Notes: generated by a model not told the origin, from the letters alone. Numbered from the stretch's first letter, positions 44,040 to 52,576 are shown. The stretch: 64,000 bases of DNA from Bradyrhizobium sp. Ai1a-2 (GCF_000426245.1 NZ_AUEZ01000004.1:62001-126000); one strand, 5' to 3'. Numbers and translations: made by a program.

Positions 44040-47039
44040 TCAGATCAGCCTCGCATTGTGCTGCACAACAAATTTTGGCGGCGCAACCGCCAAATTTGTT
44101 TCGTTGTAAAAGGGATCGACAGCGAAAGTCGCCCATCGCCTATGAAAGTAGCGGAGCTCTGAGAGATCGAGGCGAGGTTCTCTGGACTTCGACTCGAAGT
44201 GGATTAGTTCGGCCTTCGGTGCGTAGACAATCGTATGGCCCCGCTCAGATACTTTCAGACAATAGTCCACGTCGTTGAAACTTATAGCTAGGGACTCCGT
44301 GTAGCCGCCAACCTGCTGGAAAAGTGCAGCCCTTGTCATCATCACGGCTCCAGTGACTGCGCAATAGTTGCGCGTGCCGCAAGTGCTGAAGAAGTAGCCC
44401 TGATCGTCACGTTTTGAGAAACGTCGCACATGGTCTGGATTGCCCGCGTTCACGGCAACTCCAGCGTGCTGCAGAGTGAGATCTGGATAAAGCAATTTTG
44501 CTCCCACAACGCCGACGTGTGGCTTCTCGAAGTGTTCCAGCAGGCGTTCGATCCAGTTTGGCGTAAGTGGCTCGATATCGTCATTCATAAGCAAGAGGAT
44601 CGGTCCTGAAGCAATTGATGCACCGATGTTTAGCTTCTTAGCCACATTGAATTCTGGCTCGGTGAACGTCGCGAACTTCTTGACGCAATCAAGGTGGGCT
44701 AGGCGAGCGCGATCAAAGTCGCCATTGTCGATGATGATGAATTCGAGGTTCTTGTAGGTGGAATGGGTTTGAATCTGCTCAATGCAATTGACGATGAGAT
44801 CGAGTTCTCGGCCATTATGGGCGACGACTTTTCCAGCGGTCGGGATCACGACTGACACAAGTGGTTCTTGTTTAAGTGACACCTGAACATCGTAGCATCC
44901 ATGATCCGCAACATTCTGCGAGACCACACCATGACGCTCCGTTCGCTGTAGCCGGCCCTCAAGAGCTTGAATGTCCTGAGCGCTCTGTTCAGCCGAAATA
45001 GGGCTCAAAGGACCGTGCGCACGATGTAACAGCAGTTCGCGGACATGACGGATGTTTCCGGTCCGTTCAACGAAGCGCAGAGTGAAATCATATAGGCTGC
45101 TGGAGGCTGAGAGCGCCTCAATTGCCGTCGAAACACGAAAACAGGCAGCCGATCCAATGTAGTTCATTGCCTCCAGGTAGTCTGGACTCCAGCCAGGTTT
45201 ATAAAAGGGCCTTTTACGTCCCTCACGATGCCATTCATCCTCGTCGAAGTATACCAAATCCGCCTGAGGGTCAGCGTTCAAGGCCGATGCATAAGCGTAA
45301 AGCGCCTTCTCGTTGAGACGATCTCCTGCAGTGATCCAAACAAGATAAAGATTGTCAGTTGCGTCCATCTGACAAACTTCATCTAAAGTGTTCACGATCT
45401 GCCACTGGGGATAGAGTTGCAATCGGCAGCTTTCGATAGTGGCGGCACGATCTGCTGGGTTCCCTCCGTCGATGACGATGACGAAGCTCGGCCGATAGAT
45501 CATCACATCAATGTGCTGCAGCAGTTCGGGCCTTTGTAGAACGTCATGAAGTCGTTCTTGATTTGTGTGCGCGCGATAGGGGTCGGGTGACGGTGAAAAG
45601 CCGAGAGTCTTCCCCTCCCGCAGATAGTGAGCCAGTGGATTTATCTTGGCTTCGGCGACATGCGGGTTCTGAGCATTGTACCAGCTGGTTGAGAAGTTGG
45701 GGTGCGGATCTCGCCCCTCCATGGCGCCCGAGGAAACATAATGCGCAAGCGGGTTAAGGCCGGCCATAACGACGTCGAAGTTTTCGCGCAGGTACCACTT
45801 TGTATCGAAGCGAGAATTCGGGTTGCGACCTTCCCGTGCGCCATACAAGACATAGTGTTCTAGGGGGTCTATCTTTGCTGCGGCAACATCCGGATAGTTC
45901 CGCAAATACCACTGCCGATCGAAGACACCTGCATCTTCAATGGTGGATCGCGCCCAACTTTCTTGATCGGTTCCAAGTTGCGTAGCCTTTCTGCGAAGAA
46001 CGGTTCGGGCGACGCGTCTAGCAAGCCGCGCTCCGAAACGAAGGGGGCGGACATATCGCCAGATTGCGGACGCTTGAATATTCTTTAGATCATCTTCTAA
46101 GCGCTTGATGTGCGCCAAGTCTCGCTCGCGCGCCGAGCTACTTTCAGCGAGCTTTAAATTCAGCTGCTGCTTTTCGGCTTCGATGCGCGAAATTTCACGC
46201 GCATTGGTGTTCGAGCGCGCGTCAATCTCGTCGTTAATCCTACCAAGAATAGAAGATTCGATATACCGTTTCTGTTCATCAGCAAGCATCAAAGCTCCCA
46301 CCTGGGATGTGGGTTGCGCCATGATTCCGATAACCGGATCAACGACGTCAGAAGTGATGCCTCCAAGCATGCGACGGTAGGGCGAATTCTTCTCTTTCAA
46401 AAGCTTTTCGATCACAATGACCGAATCGTAAAAGGTGATGCCGGCAAGGTAGCGGTTGAACTGCAGAAGCTCGGGAACTTCGGCACCACCGACGTTTTGG
46501 AAGTGATCGGCATTGAGAGCATCTACCAAGTTCTTGAAGAACTCCATTGCAGACGTGCCAAACCGATACCCACCACCGTGGGATCCCCAGTAGCTCGCAT
46601 GCAAATCTTCAATGATATATTTGCCGCCCGGCGCTAGCCTGTCGAACAGCAGTTTAAATGTCGTGATGATGTCGTTCGAAATATGAGACCCGTCATCCAC
46701 GACTATATCGAATTGTCTGTCGCCAAGTGCGTCCGCCAGCTTGGAGTTGTCGGTGGCATCTACAACGAATGCTGATATCGCGCCTTCGAAAGTGAGGTTT
46801 CCCACTTTTGGATCAATATCAATCCCGATGATCTCAGACCCCTCTGGTAGGTATTTCCCCCAGAGCTCAAGGGAGCCGCCGTTCTGAACCCCGATCTCAA
46901 GCAGGCGAACGGGTCTCTTTGACTCTAGATAAGGCGCGAACTCGCGCGAATAGATCGAAAGATATTGCTCCCATTTGTCGACTGTTTTGCCAGTATGGCC
47001 AAAGAAGAGTTCAACTAGTCGTTTATAATTTTCTGGCAT
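44040..47039 (-). CDS. methyltransferase-glycosyltransferase fusion, 999 aa
   Basis: Four parts are visible. (a) Residues 1-220: methyltransferase with LLEIGVQNGGSLELWGKYL, IIGIDID and FDIVVDDGSHISND. (b) About 265-330: coiled coil. (c) About 375-480: three ~34-residue repeats of the type W-Y-x-x-N-x-D-V/H-V-A-x-A-K/G-x-x-P-L-x-H-Y. (d) Two glycosyltransferase-2 domains, the first degenerate (FVIVIDGGNPADRAATIES), the second complete (LVSVVIPTAGKVVAHNG, ILLLMNDDIEPLTPNW). Such proteins build or cap O-antigen. Here it is probably a moron that alters the host surface. Confidence 0.85.
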   Translation of the reverse strand: MPENYKRLVELFFGHTGKTVDKWEQYLSIYSREFAPYLESKRPVRLLEIGVQNGGSLELWGKYLPEGSEIIGIDIDPKVGNLTFEGAISAFVVDATDNSKLADALGDRQFDIVVDDGSHISNDIITTFKLLFDRLAPGGKYIIEDLHASYWGSHGGGYRFGTSAMEFFKNLVDALNADHFQNVGGAEVPELLQFNRYLAGITFYDSVIVIEKLLKEKNSPYRRMLGGITSDVVDPVIGIMAQPTSQVGALMLADEQKRYIESSILGRINDEIDARSNTNAREISRIEAEKQQLNLKLAESSSARERDLAHIKRLEDDLKNIQASAIWRYVRPLRFGARLARRVARTVLRRKATQLGTDQESWARSTIEDAGVFDRQWYLRNYPDVAAAKIDPLEHYVLYGAREGRNPNSRFDTKWYLRENFDVVMAGLNPLAHYVSSGAMEGRDPHPNFSTSWYNAQNPHVAEAKINPLAHYLREGKTLGFSPSPDPYRAHTNQERLHDVLQRPELLQHIDVMIYRPSFVIVIDGGNPADRAATIESCRLQLYPQWQIVNTLDEVCQMDATDNLYLVWITAGDRLNEKALYAYASALNADPQADLVYFDEDEWHREGRKRPFYKPGWSPDYLEAMNYIGSAACFRVSTAIEALSASSSLYDFTLRFVERTGNIRHVRELLLHRAHGPLSPISAEQSAQDIQALEGRLQRTERHGVVSQNVADHGCYDVQVSLKQEPLVSVVIPTAGKVVAHNGRELDLIVNCIEQIQTHSTYKNLEFIIIDNGDFDRARLAHLDCVKKFATFTEPEFNVAKKLNIGASIASGPILLLMNDDIEPLTPNWIERLLEHFEKPHVGVVGAKLLYPDLTLQHAGVAVNAGNPDHVRRFSKRDDQGYFFSTCGTRNYCAVTGAVMMTRAALFQQVGGYTESLAISFNDVDYCLKVSERGHTIVYAPKAELIHFESKSREPRLDLSELRYFHRRWATFAVDPFYNETNLAVAPPKFVVQHNARLI

Positions 47040-47258
47040 CTGGGGTCACCGCGGTAGGGATGCACGTCCCACGTCGCACAACCGGGCCAAGGGCGCAACC
47101 CTGGCTTCTTTGAAAGGATCTCTGTGGGGACACGGCGCTGGTTTTATAGCGATTCCTGGTTTAAATCATCGCCATACTGCGCCGATGGACAGCGTAGAGG
47201 GCAGGATGGCGGGGATATCCCCGGGCACCTTCGTTGAGGCTTAGGCGCTCTTCTTGAA

Positions 47259-47295
47259 GATCAGTCGTGGCGGTTTGCCCCGGAAATCAACCGTG
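47259..47295 (-). repeat. type-B direct repeat pair, diverged
   Basis: Minus-strand units CCACGACTGATC and CCACGGTTGATTT about 26 bp apart lie in the 295-bp gap between 47039 and 47335. Same spacing class as the pairs at the left end. The remainder of this gap holds no gene I can support. Confidence 0.4.
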
Positions 47296-47334
47296 GTTCA
47301 ATTTCCAGTTAACCGATTGTCTCTGTTGACCTTT

Positions 47335-47538
47335 TTAGGAGCGCTCGCCGTCGGCTTTGCGTACGCTGGCGTGAAAGCCCTCCGGTAACTCCGGCTCGTT
47401 GTCCTCGTCGCTGTGGTTGCAAAACGGGCAGGGCATGCCGGCGCCGCCGCAATTGCAGGCGTGATCGCCGAGCCATGGTTTGCCGGGATGGTTCTCGCAA
47501 ACCCACCGGCAATTGCCGCAGCGGGCGCACCATTTCAT
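47335..47538 (-). CDS. 67-aa Cys-rich zinc-binding protein
   Basis: MKWCARCGNCRWVCENHPGK.. CNCGGAGMPCPFCNHSD contains three or four CxxC-type pairs, enough for two zinc sites. ATG 47538 overlaps the upstream TAG. Function unknown. Confidence 0.65.
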   Translation of the reverse strand: MKWCARCGNCRWVCENHPGKPWLGDHACNCGGAGMPCPFCNHSDEDNEPELPEGFHASVRKADGERS

Positions 47539-47852
47539 CTAACGCCCTCCGGCCACAGGCGCCCTTGAGAGATGATCTTGTGCACCTTGGCCTTCTTCCG
47601 CCTGGCTGTCGGCGGGATAACGTCGCGGGGTGTGCCGTCGTTCATTGCCTTCAATACCGCGATGCGCGCGAACATCCGGAAGGTGCGCTCCTCTGCGGCC
47701 TCGATCAACATCTCGATTGCGAGCTGCCACTCCGGCTGGCCGGAGATATCCGCCGGCAGCCGCTGGATGTAGCTCGCCGCATCCTGCAGCGTGATGAGTG
47801 GCTCGCCTTCCGGCAGCGCGATCGGCTGCTCGAATGGCGTCTGCCAGCTCAA
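47535..47852 (-). CDS. hypothetical protein, 105 aa
   Basis: I start it at TTG 47852, which overlaps the TGA upstream (TTGA), giving [20 protein letters not shown]. It is helical (PADISGQPEWQLAIEMLIEAAEERTFRMFARIAVLKAM). A longer upstream start is possible. Downstream overlap with the zinc gene indicates coupling. Confidence 0.6.
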   Translation of the reverse strand: MSWQTPFEQPIALPEGEPLITLQDAASYIQRLPADISGQPEWQLAIEMLIEAAEERTFRMFARIAVLKAMNDGTPRDVIPPTARRKKAKVHKIISQGRLWPEGVR

Positions 47853-48115
47853 GCGAACAGCTCGGCGCCTTGCGGCGTGATCTTCACGTAGGTGCCGCTC
47901 TCGTGCATCCACAGCCAGCCGCGCTCGATCGCGAACTTGAGACAGGCGCCGTACTCGGCGGGCTTGGCCCTGTCCTGGAACAGAAACGGGTAATTGATCT
48001 TCTCGATATGGATGCGGCCGTCCTGGACGGGCTCGATGGCGCGCGCGAGCTCCATCAGGCGCCGGGCGGCTACTTCGGGGTCGTCGTATCGCGGTCTATC
48101 TTCGACATATTTCAT
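47849..48115 (-). CDS. hypothetical winged-helix-like protein, 88 aa
   Basis: [20 protein letters not shown].. [32 protein letters not shown]; the last 35 residues have a helix, then a beta-hairpin wing with ITPQGAELF, a common winged-helix ending. Start overlaps the YedK-like stop. Confidence 0.6.
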   Translation of the reverse strand: MKYVEDRPRYDDPEVAARRLMELARAIEPVQDGRIHIEKINYPFLFQDRAKPAEYGACLKFAIERGWLWMHESGTYVKITPQGAELFA

Positions 48116-48774
48116 GCGGCTAGCTTATCTTCCTTGTCGGGCCCGCGCATAACGATTTGCAGCGCATCGTCGGGCAGCGGCCGCTGCAGCGATTTGGCCT
48201 CATCCCATGGCGCGCGCAGCCAGACGTCGCGCTCCTCGTCGGTCGTCAGGATCACGGGCATCGCCTTCGGATGGATCGGCGCGACGATCGTGTTCGGCTG
48301 GGTGGTGAGGAAGCCGTAGACCAAGTGAGGGCCGGGGATCGGTTTCGACTTGGTGCCGCGGTCGCCCTTGAACTCGGTCCAGATCCCCGCGAAGGCGGTG
48401 AGCGGCCGATCGTCGTTCATTGCGAACCAGACCACGTCCTTTTTCTTCGTCGCGGGGTTCGGCTCCGGCGCGTACTCGGCGAAGCTGTTGAAAGGGACCA
48501 GGCAGCGGTTCTCCGGCTTCAGCCAGCCGCGCCAGTGCGGGGAAGCCGTATTGCGGATATTGGTCACCGGCGGACCGCCGTTGCGCGGTGGCGGCGGCAT
48601 GCCCCAGCGCATCAGCACCAGCTCACGGCCATCGCCGGCGTTCCGGACCACGGGCGCCGGATAGTCGGGGAAGACACCCGGCATTGGCTGCAGGTTGCCG
48701 ACATAGCGATTCATGACCCGAAACAGTGCGCGGATCGCTTCCTGGTTCGTGGTGATGGAATACAAATTGCACAT
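48112..48774 (-). CDS. yedK: SRAP/YedK (HMCES-type) abasic-site protein
   Basis: A 220-aa member with the catalytic Cys2 after Met1 ([10 protein letters not shown]), the Asn of NIRNTAS, the Glu of FNSFAEYAP and the His of [11 protein letters not shown]. These proteins form a thiazolidine crosslink with abasic sites in single-stranded DNA and shield replication forks. Phage copies may protect modified or damaged phage DNA. It overlaps its neighbours in a leftward operon. Confidence 0.93.
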   Translation of the reverse strand: MCNLYSITTNQEAIRALFRVMNRYVGNLQPMPGVFPDYPAPVVRNAGDGRELVLMRWGMPPPPRNGGPPVTNIRNTASPHWRGWLKPENRCLVPFNSFAEYAPEPNPATKKKDVVWFAMNDDRPLTAFAGIWTEFKGDRGTKSKPIPGPHLVYGFLTTQPNTIVAPIHPKAMPVILTTDEERDVWLRAPWDEAKSLQRPLPDDALQIVMRGPDKEDKLAA

Positions 48775-49214
48775 CAGTCGGCCCCGAATGGGTGAGCGGC
48801 GAGCACATGCCTATCCGTGCCGGCGATGTCGATGGTCACCCCGCAGAAGCAGCCTGAGACACCCGACGTCGTCTGCGTCGGCAGTTTCGCCCCGGCTTCC
48901 CACATAGCGTATTTCCAGGTGGTGATGGCCTGCTCGTTCCGCCACGCTTGAAAATCGGCTTCCGTGCGGCTGTCGCGCAGGATCTCCCATGCGGCCTCGA
49001 ATGCGGTGCGGGCGACTTGGAAGGTATCGGCGCTCCCGCTTCGATGATCACCGGGCTCGGTACCGGGATAGAATCCGCACTTCCAGTCCCATTTTGCCTC
49101 GTCGCGGGGCCCACCGGTGCGGGCGGCGATCGTGCCAACCAGCACGTCACCGTAGTAGATGAGCCAGCATTCCTCGGGGCGGGTGTCGTCGCGGCGCCGG
49201 CGCAACTCGGTCAT
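48774..49214 (-). CDS. hypothetical protein, 146 aa
   Basis: [36 protein letters not shown] and [37 protein letters not shown] are typical of an uncharacterised family frequent in Bradyrhizobium-type genomes (recognition from memory of the pattern). No catalytic motif. Overlaps the YedK start by one base. Confidence 0.65.
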   Translation of the reverse strand: MTELRRRRDDTRPEECWLIYYGDVLVGTIAARTGGPRDEAKWDWKCGFYPGTEPGDHRSGSADTFQVARTAFEAAWEILRDSRTEADFQAWRNEQAITTWKYAMWEAGAKLPTQTTSGVSGCFCGVTIDIAGTDRHVLAAHPFGAD

Positions 49215-49663
49215 TCATCCTCCCCGGGGTAGCGCCGCCGGGGCGGCGCCAGCTGATGCAACTCCGCCGGCGGCCGCTTACCGGCGCGCGCGCATTTCAG
49301 GCAGCGCAGTCGGCTCGAGAGATCGTGGACGCAGGTCGTCGCGGCATGGGGCAGCGCCGCCAAGTCGACGCTGCGCGGCGTCTTGCAGCGCGAGCACCGG
49401 ATCTCGAGCCACGCATAGCCGCCGTTGATCGCCTGGTCGATCGTGGGTGAGGGGTCGATCGGGCCGCCGTCCGCCCACATCCGCTCGTTCCAGCTTTGAC
49501 AGGCAAAATCGTCGGCTTCTCGGATCAGCGCCTCGCCGGCGGCGCGCTTCTCCGCGGCGCGCTCGGCGAGGATCTTGGTCATAGCCCGTGCCTTCGTGAG
49601 CTCCTTGGAGAGCGCCTTTCGGTCGCCGCCGGACAGCGGGGTCGGATGAAATTTTGGGGCCAT
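49211..49663 (-). CDS. hypothetical zinc-finger-like protein, 150 aa
   Basis: A basic N-terminal helix (GDRKALSKELTKARAMTKIL) is followed by IRCSRCKTPRSVDLAAL and LRCLKCARAGKR, a CxxC..CxxC zinc ribbon. First gene of this leftward operon. DNA binding is likely but unproven. Confidence 0.65.
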   Translation of the reverse strand: MAPKFHPTPLSGGDRKALSKELTKARAMTKILAERAAEKRAAGEALIREADDFACQSWNERMWADGGPIDPSPTIDQAINGGYAWLEIRCSRCKTPRSVDLAALPHAATTCVHDLSSRLRCLKCARAGKRPPAELHQLAPPRRRYPGEDE

Positions 49664-50078
49664 GATGTCGCATCAAAGCGCGTCGGCGCGCCGGAGTCGA
49701 ATCCGCCATATCTTGAGGCGGTTAAGCCGTCGCGACCACTGCGGGTAGGGCCTCGGAACGGAGAGCCCGGTCGAGAATTGTTGGGTGAGAGGGCTTGACG
49801 GATTCGCAAAGTTCTGCGCATACCGCTGCCCCATCGAATCCGCCGCGCATTTTGCTTCGGCGCTCTTGAGGACCAAGAACCGTGACGCGCTTACGCTCAC
49901 ATATCGTCGCGCTCGCCGCCGCCATCGAACGACCGTTCACCCGGTCGAGCGATTGGTCGTGCATGCGCGTGACGAAACAAGGTCCGAATTATCAGCCCGG
50001 TACAGCAGGGCTACCGATACCAGCAAGAGCGTAACCAGGCGGCAGGAATCCTCCTCCGCCAATCGAGCGGAGGGGACA
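49664..50078. other. divergent intergenic region, 415 bp
   Basis: Lies between the leftward YedK operon and the rightward small gene at 50079, so it should hold divergent promoters. I see no convincing gene, no clear sigma70 pair and no tRNA here. Confidence 0.4.
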
Positions 50079-50273
50079 GTGTCCCGCAAGACCACCACTG
50101 GACTCGATAACCGCGCCGGCGAGCGGATTTTCTCCTCTCCGGTCGCGCTCGCCTTCGTGCGCATCGTCGTGGCGCGCCGCGGCGTCTCCGAGGCCCAGGC
50201 CCGCAAGATCTATCTCGATTACCTCAACCGAGCCGAGCCGCCGCGGAAGCGCCGGCCGCGCAAGGCTGCATGA
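50079..50273 (+). CDS. 64-aa basic protein
   Basis: GTG 50079 with GGAGG five bases upstream reads MSRKTTTGLDNRAGERIFSS.. VRIVVARRGVSEAQARKIYL.. PPRKRRPRKAA. Helical with a Lys/Arg tail; probable nucleic-acid binder. Unknown family. Confidence 0.55.
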   Translation: MSRKTTTGLDNRAGERIFSSPVALAFVRIVVARRGVSEAQARKIYLDYLNRAEPPRKRRPRKAA

Positions 50274-50392
50274 CGTGATTTCGACTTCAGGATGATCGCC
50301 CCTGCAAGGACATAAGGCGATCCGCTGACTCGGTACTGGTCCCCTTCAGTGGGGCGGTAAACGGTGGTTTCCGACAGCGAAGTTTTTCTTTT

Positions 50393-50411
50393 GGCCGGGC
50401 CAGTCCCGGCC
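50393..50411 (+). terminator. hairpin just upstream of the tRNA island
   Basis: GGCCGGG/CCCGGCC with a 5-nt loop, preceded by a T-rich run; works in either orientation. May separate the 64-aa gene from the tRNA transcript. Confidence 0.5.
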
Positions 50412-50426
50412 GTTTGTGAATTTCAC

Positions 50427-50501
50427 GCCGGCGTGGCGCAACGGTAGCGCAGCGCTCTCGTAAGGCGAAGGTCGTCAGTTCAAATCTGACCGTCGGCACC
50501 A
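50427..50501 (+). tRNA. tRNA-Thr(CGT)
   Basis: Acceptor GCCGGCG/CGTCGGC, D-arm GCGC, loop CTCGTAA, T-arm GTCAG-TTCAAAT-CTGAC, encoded CCA. The outermost anticodon-stem pair is mismatched. Confidence 0.92.
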
Positions 50502-50502
50502 T

Positions 50503-50578
50503 GCTCCGTTAGCTCAGTGGTAGAGCAGCGCTTTTGTAAAGCGCAGGCCGCAGGTTCGATCCCGTGCACGGAGCACCA
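50503..50578 (+). tRNA. tRNA-Thr(TGT)
   Basis: Acceptor GCTCCGT/ACGGAGC, anticodon arm GCGCT-TTTGTAA-AGCGC, encoded CCA. One base after the previous tRNA. Confidence 0.95.
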
Positions 50579-50608
50579 ATCCAACTTGCAAGATTTTCTT
50601 TCAGGTTC

Positions 50609-50683
50609 GCTTCCATCGTTCAGCCGGCAGGACACCGCTTTGGTAAGGCGGCGACGCAGGTTCGAGCCCTGCTGGAAGCACCA
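50609..50683 (+). tRNA. tRNA-Thr(GGT)
   Basis: Acceptor GCTTCCA/TGGAAGC, anticodon arm CCGCT-TTGGTAA-GGCGG, CCA encoded. Completes a three-isoacceptor Thr set. Confidence 0.93.
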
Positions 50684-50685
50684 TC

Positions 50686-50764
50686 GCGCCGGTAGCCCAA
50701 CATGGCAGGAGGCATCTCGTTCAGGCCGAGAGCAGTGCAGGTTCGAATCCTGCTCGGCGCACCA
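50686..50764 (+). tRNA. tRNA-Leu(CAG), unusual short variable loop
   Basis: Acceptor GCGCCGG/TCGGCGC, anticodon arm TCTCG-TTCAGGC-CGAGA, T-arm normal, CCA encoded. The D-arm is enlarged and the variable loop is short, whereas bacterial tRNA-Leu is normally class II. Isotype by anticodon only. Confidence 0.8.
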
Positions 50765-50768
50765 ATTC

Positions 50769-50845
50769 GCCCGTGTAGCCCAATCGGTAGAGGCGGCGCT
50801 TTCAAACGGCGCGCGTTCGCGGTTCGAATCCGTGCACGGGCACCA
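50769..50845 (+). tRNA. tRNA-Leu(CAA), short variable loop
   Basis: Acceptor GCCCGTG/CACGGGC, anticodon arm GCGCT-TTCAAAC-GGCGC, CCA encoded. Also lacks the long variable arm expected of Leu. Confidence 0.82.
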
Positions 50846-50850
50846 TCTTC

Positions 50851-50934
50851 GCGCGGCTGGCGGAATGAAGACGCAGCAGGTTTAAACCCTGCCGGCCAAC
50901 GGTCGTCTCGGTTCAAGTCCGAGGCCGCGCACCA
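50851..50934 (+). tRNA. tRNA-Leu(TAA)
   Basis: Acceptor GCGCGGC/GCCGCGC, anticodon arm GCAGG-TTTAAAC-CCTGC, long variable arm, CCA encoded: a normal class II Leu tRNA. Confidence 0.95.
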
Positions 50935-51131
50935 GATTGCGAAGGCGTCGAAACTCCACCGCAGATCGGCGAGATGAATATCTCTGGATAGTGGAGACGC
51001 ATCGCCTCGATGAGGTTTTCAAGCGCTGCACGTCCTGCGCCTGGTGGCACGTCGCTGGGCCCCCACAACGCGAACTCCTTAGGTGTTTCGTTGCAAAACA
51101 CCGTGAGGGCAAGGAAAGGCTCTTCGGCCAT
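50913..51131 (-). CDS. 72-aa protein coupled to HigA-like gene
   Basis: ATG 51131 overlaps the antitoxin stop (ATGA). MAEEPFLALTVFCNETPKEF.. LENLIEAMRLHYPEIFIS suggests a small alpha/beta protein. Its 3' end lies antisense to tRNA-Leu(TAA). Function unknown; a third partner of the toxin-antitoxin pair is possible. Confidence 0.55.
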   Translation of the reverse strand: MAEEPFLALTVFCNETPKEFALWGPSDVPPGAGRAALENLIEAMRLHYPEIFISPICGGVSTPSQSGARPRT

Positions 51132-51514
51132 CACGCGCTCTTCGGCAACGTCTTGATCTTGGCGAGGTCGTCGGCAAGTTTCTGCTTGCTCTGCCAAAGA
51201 TCGTAGTCCGTCTGCATGTCGGCCCACAAGTCGGGGCCGTTCCCGAAGAACTTGCCGAGACGCTGCGCCATGTCGGGCGAGATCGGAGACGGATTGTCCT
51301 CGCTCATGATGCGACCGAGCGTGACTTTTGTGGTTCCGATCAGGGGAGCGGCCGACGAAGCATTCAATCCGGCGTCGGCAAGCGCCGTTGCCAGGATGCG
51401 GCCAGGATGCGTCGGGGGGCGCTGGCGCGGGCCTGCCTTGTATTCAGCCATGACGATCTCCGGGGTGACGGGAGGGGCTTCGCGCCCCTCAGTGATATTG
51501 TTCAAAGTCGACAC
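51131..51514 (-). CDS. higA: HigA-type antitoxin
   Basis: A 127-aa Xre-family protein: RPPTHPGRILATALADAGLNASSAAPLIGTTKVTLGRIM is the HigA N-terminal helix-turn-helix, followed by PDMAQRLGKFFGNGPDLWADMQTDYDLWQ. GTG 51514 with AAAGGAG upstream is preferred; it lies inside the end of the toxin gene. HigA binds and neutralises HigB and represses the operon. Confidence 0.88.
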   Translation of the reverse strand: MSTLNNITEGREAPPVTPEIVMAEYKAGPRQRPPTHPGRILATALADAGLNASSAAPLIGTTKVTLGRIMSEDNPSPISPDMAQRLGKFFGNGPDLWADMQTDYDLWQSKQKLADDLAKIKTLPKSA

Positions 51515-51767
51515 GATCGGCCTCTCCTTTATCAAATTCGAAGGTTATCCGCCAAGCGCCGGTTACCCAGATGGAATAGCGAACCGGCTTGAATTGCTTC
51601 AGGGGGTGCGTGTTGAACCCCGGAAGGTCGAGCGCCTGTAAGTTCGTCGCCCTGTTGAGAACGTCAAGCCGTTCAATGACTTTGGCTTGGAGCTTGGAGT
51701 CGATCCGGGCGGTGTGGCCCTTCTCGAAAAGCTCTTTGAGACCTTTGTGTTTGAAGCTCTTAATCAT
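51489..51767 (-). CDS. higB: HigB-type toxin (RelE superfamily)
   Basis: A 92-aa protein beginning MIKSFKHKGLKELFEKGHTA and ending PVRYSIWVTGAWRITFEFDKGEADRVDFEQYH, the standard HigB layout. HigB cleaves mRNA on the ribosome. The toxin gene comes first, as usual for higBA. Confidence 0.9.
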   Translation of the reverse strand: MIKSFKHKGLKELFEKGHTARIDSKLQAKVIERLDVLNRATNLQALDLPGFNTHPLKQFKPVRYSIWVTGAWRITFEFDKGEADRVDFEQYH

Positions 51768-51832
51768 GAGAAGGAGCGTAACGCAATGTGTTACTCAAGT
51801 AAAGCGTTTTGTTACTTTCCTGAGGTTATTTT

Positions 51833-51907
51833 GCGCGCTTAGCTCAGCGGTAGAGCGCCTGTTTTACACACAGGATGTCGGCCGTTCGATCCGGTCAGCG
51901 CGCACCA
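51833..51907 (+). tRNA. tRNA-Val(TAC)
   Basis: Acceptor GCGCGCT/AGCGCGC, anticodon arm CCTGT-TTTACAC-ACAGG, CCA encoded. Confidence 0.94.
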
Positions 51908-52029
51908 AAGGTTGAGGCGATGGAATCGAAGGGCAGGCATGCTCGAGGCATCCACGTCTCCTCGAAGCCAGATTGATCCGCGCGCGGCGGGGTCACGCCC
52001 AGGTCTGCGCGCGCGATGACAACATCTGT

Positions 52030-52081
52030 GTCCCGTGGTTCTGGCTGAAGGTCGCCGGGTCGTCCCCGGTCGCTAACGGGA
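52030..52081 (+). ncRNA. tRNA-like or degenerate structured element
   Basis: GTCCCGT pairs with ACGGGAC across 52 nt, enclosing CCGGG-TCGT-CCCGG. It looks like a tRNA that lost arms, without encoded CCA. Low confidence; the flanking 51908-52029 has no gene I can support. Confidence 0.25.
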
Positions 52082-52090
52082 CTCGAATTT

Positions 52091-52165
52091 GCGTCCGTAG
52101 CTCATCAGCAGAGCGCCGCTGTGACATGGCGGAGGCGGCAGGGGCGGCACCTGCCGGACGCACCA
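52091..52165 (+). tRNA. tRNA-Val(GAC) with non-canonical D- and T-loops
   Basis: Acceptor GCGTCCG/CGGACGC, anticodon arm CCGCT-GTGACAT-GGCGG, CCA encoded. The T-loop is GGCGGCA instead of TTCRANN and the D-loop is ATCAGCA. Base 32 is G. Otherwise a good cloverleaf. Confidence 0.75.
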
Positions 52166-52166
52166 G

Positions 52167-52442
52167 TTATCTCTCGGACAGTCGCGCGATGAGGGCAGCC
52201 GTAACGGCATCCTGCACCGACGTAGAAAGGCGCTGCTGCGGAATGAGGGCTGATGGTTTCTGACGATCGATATAGTGGTCAGCAGCCTCTTCAGAGCCGA
52301 GCAACTTAACAAGCGATGCTCGAAATTTCGCGGAGTCTTTTTTCGGTCTCACATCTTCGGCTGGCCGGGCAGTGCTGGTGCCGAGCTGGAAGTACCGTTT
52401 GTCTTGGTTCGCCGGTTGGGCGAAGGGCTGATAAACCTGCAT
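52167..52442 (-). CDS. hypothetical protein, 91 aa
   Basis: CGGAG precedes ATG 52442: MQVYQPFAQPANQDKRYFQL.. SAKFRASLVKLLGSEEAADHYIDRQ.. VQDAVTAALIARLSER. Helical, soluble; no family recognised. Lies antisense between two tRNAs of the odd-loop type. Confidence 0.6.
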   Translation of the reverse strand: MQVYQPFAQPANQDKRYFQLGTSTARPAEDVRPKKDSAKFRASLVKLLGSEEAADHYIDRQKPSALIPQQRLSTSVQDAVTAALIARLSER

Positions 52443-52501
52443 GGTATCTCCGAAAGGGGGCCTAATAATATCGCAAGCGTGCGGAGTTGCGAGTCTAATT
52501 T

Positions 52502-52576
52502 CCACCTTTAGCTCAGCAGCAGAGCGTCCGGCCGATAACCGGGAGGTCCGTGGGGCAGCACCACGAAGGTGGACCA
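52502..52576 (+). tRNA. tRNA-Ile(GAT) with non-canonical D- and T-loops
   Basis: Acceptor CCACCTT/AAGGTGG, anticodon arm TCCGG-CCGATAA-CCGGG, T-arm CGTGG-GGCAGCA-CCACG, CCA encoded. D-loop AGCAGCA, T-loop GGCAGCA, and C at position 33 in place of the near-universal U. Confidence 0.7.

Noticed and set aside
49664..50426. attP site next to the tRNA genes
   Set aside because: No integrase gene and no direct repeat of a tRNA 3' end was seen; tRNAs here form a phage island rather than an integration target.
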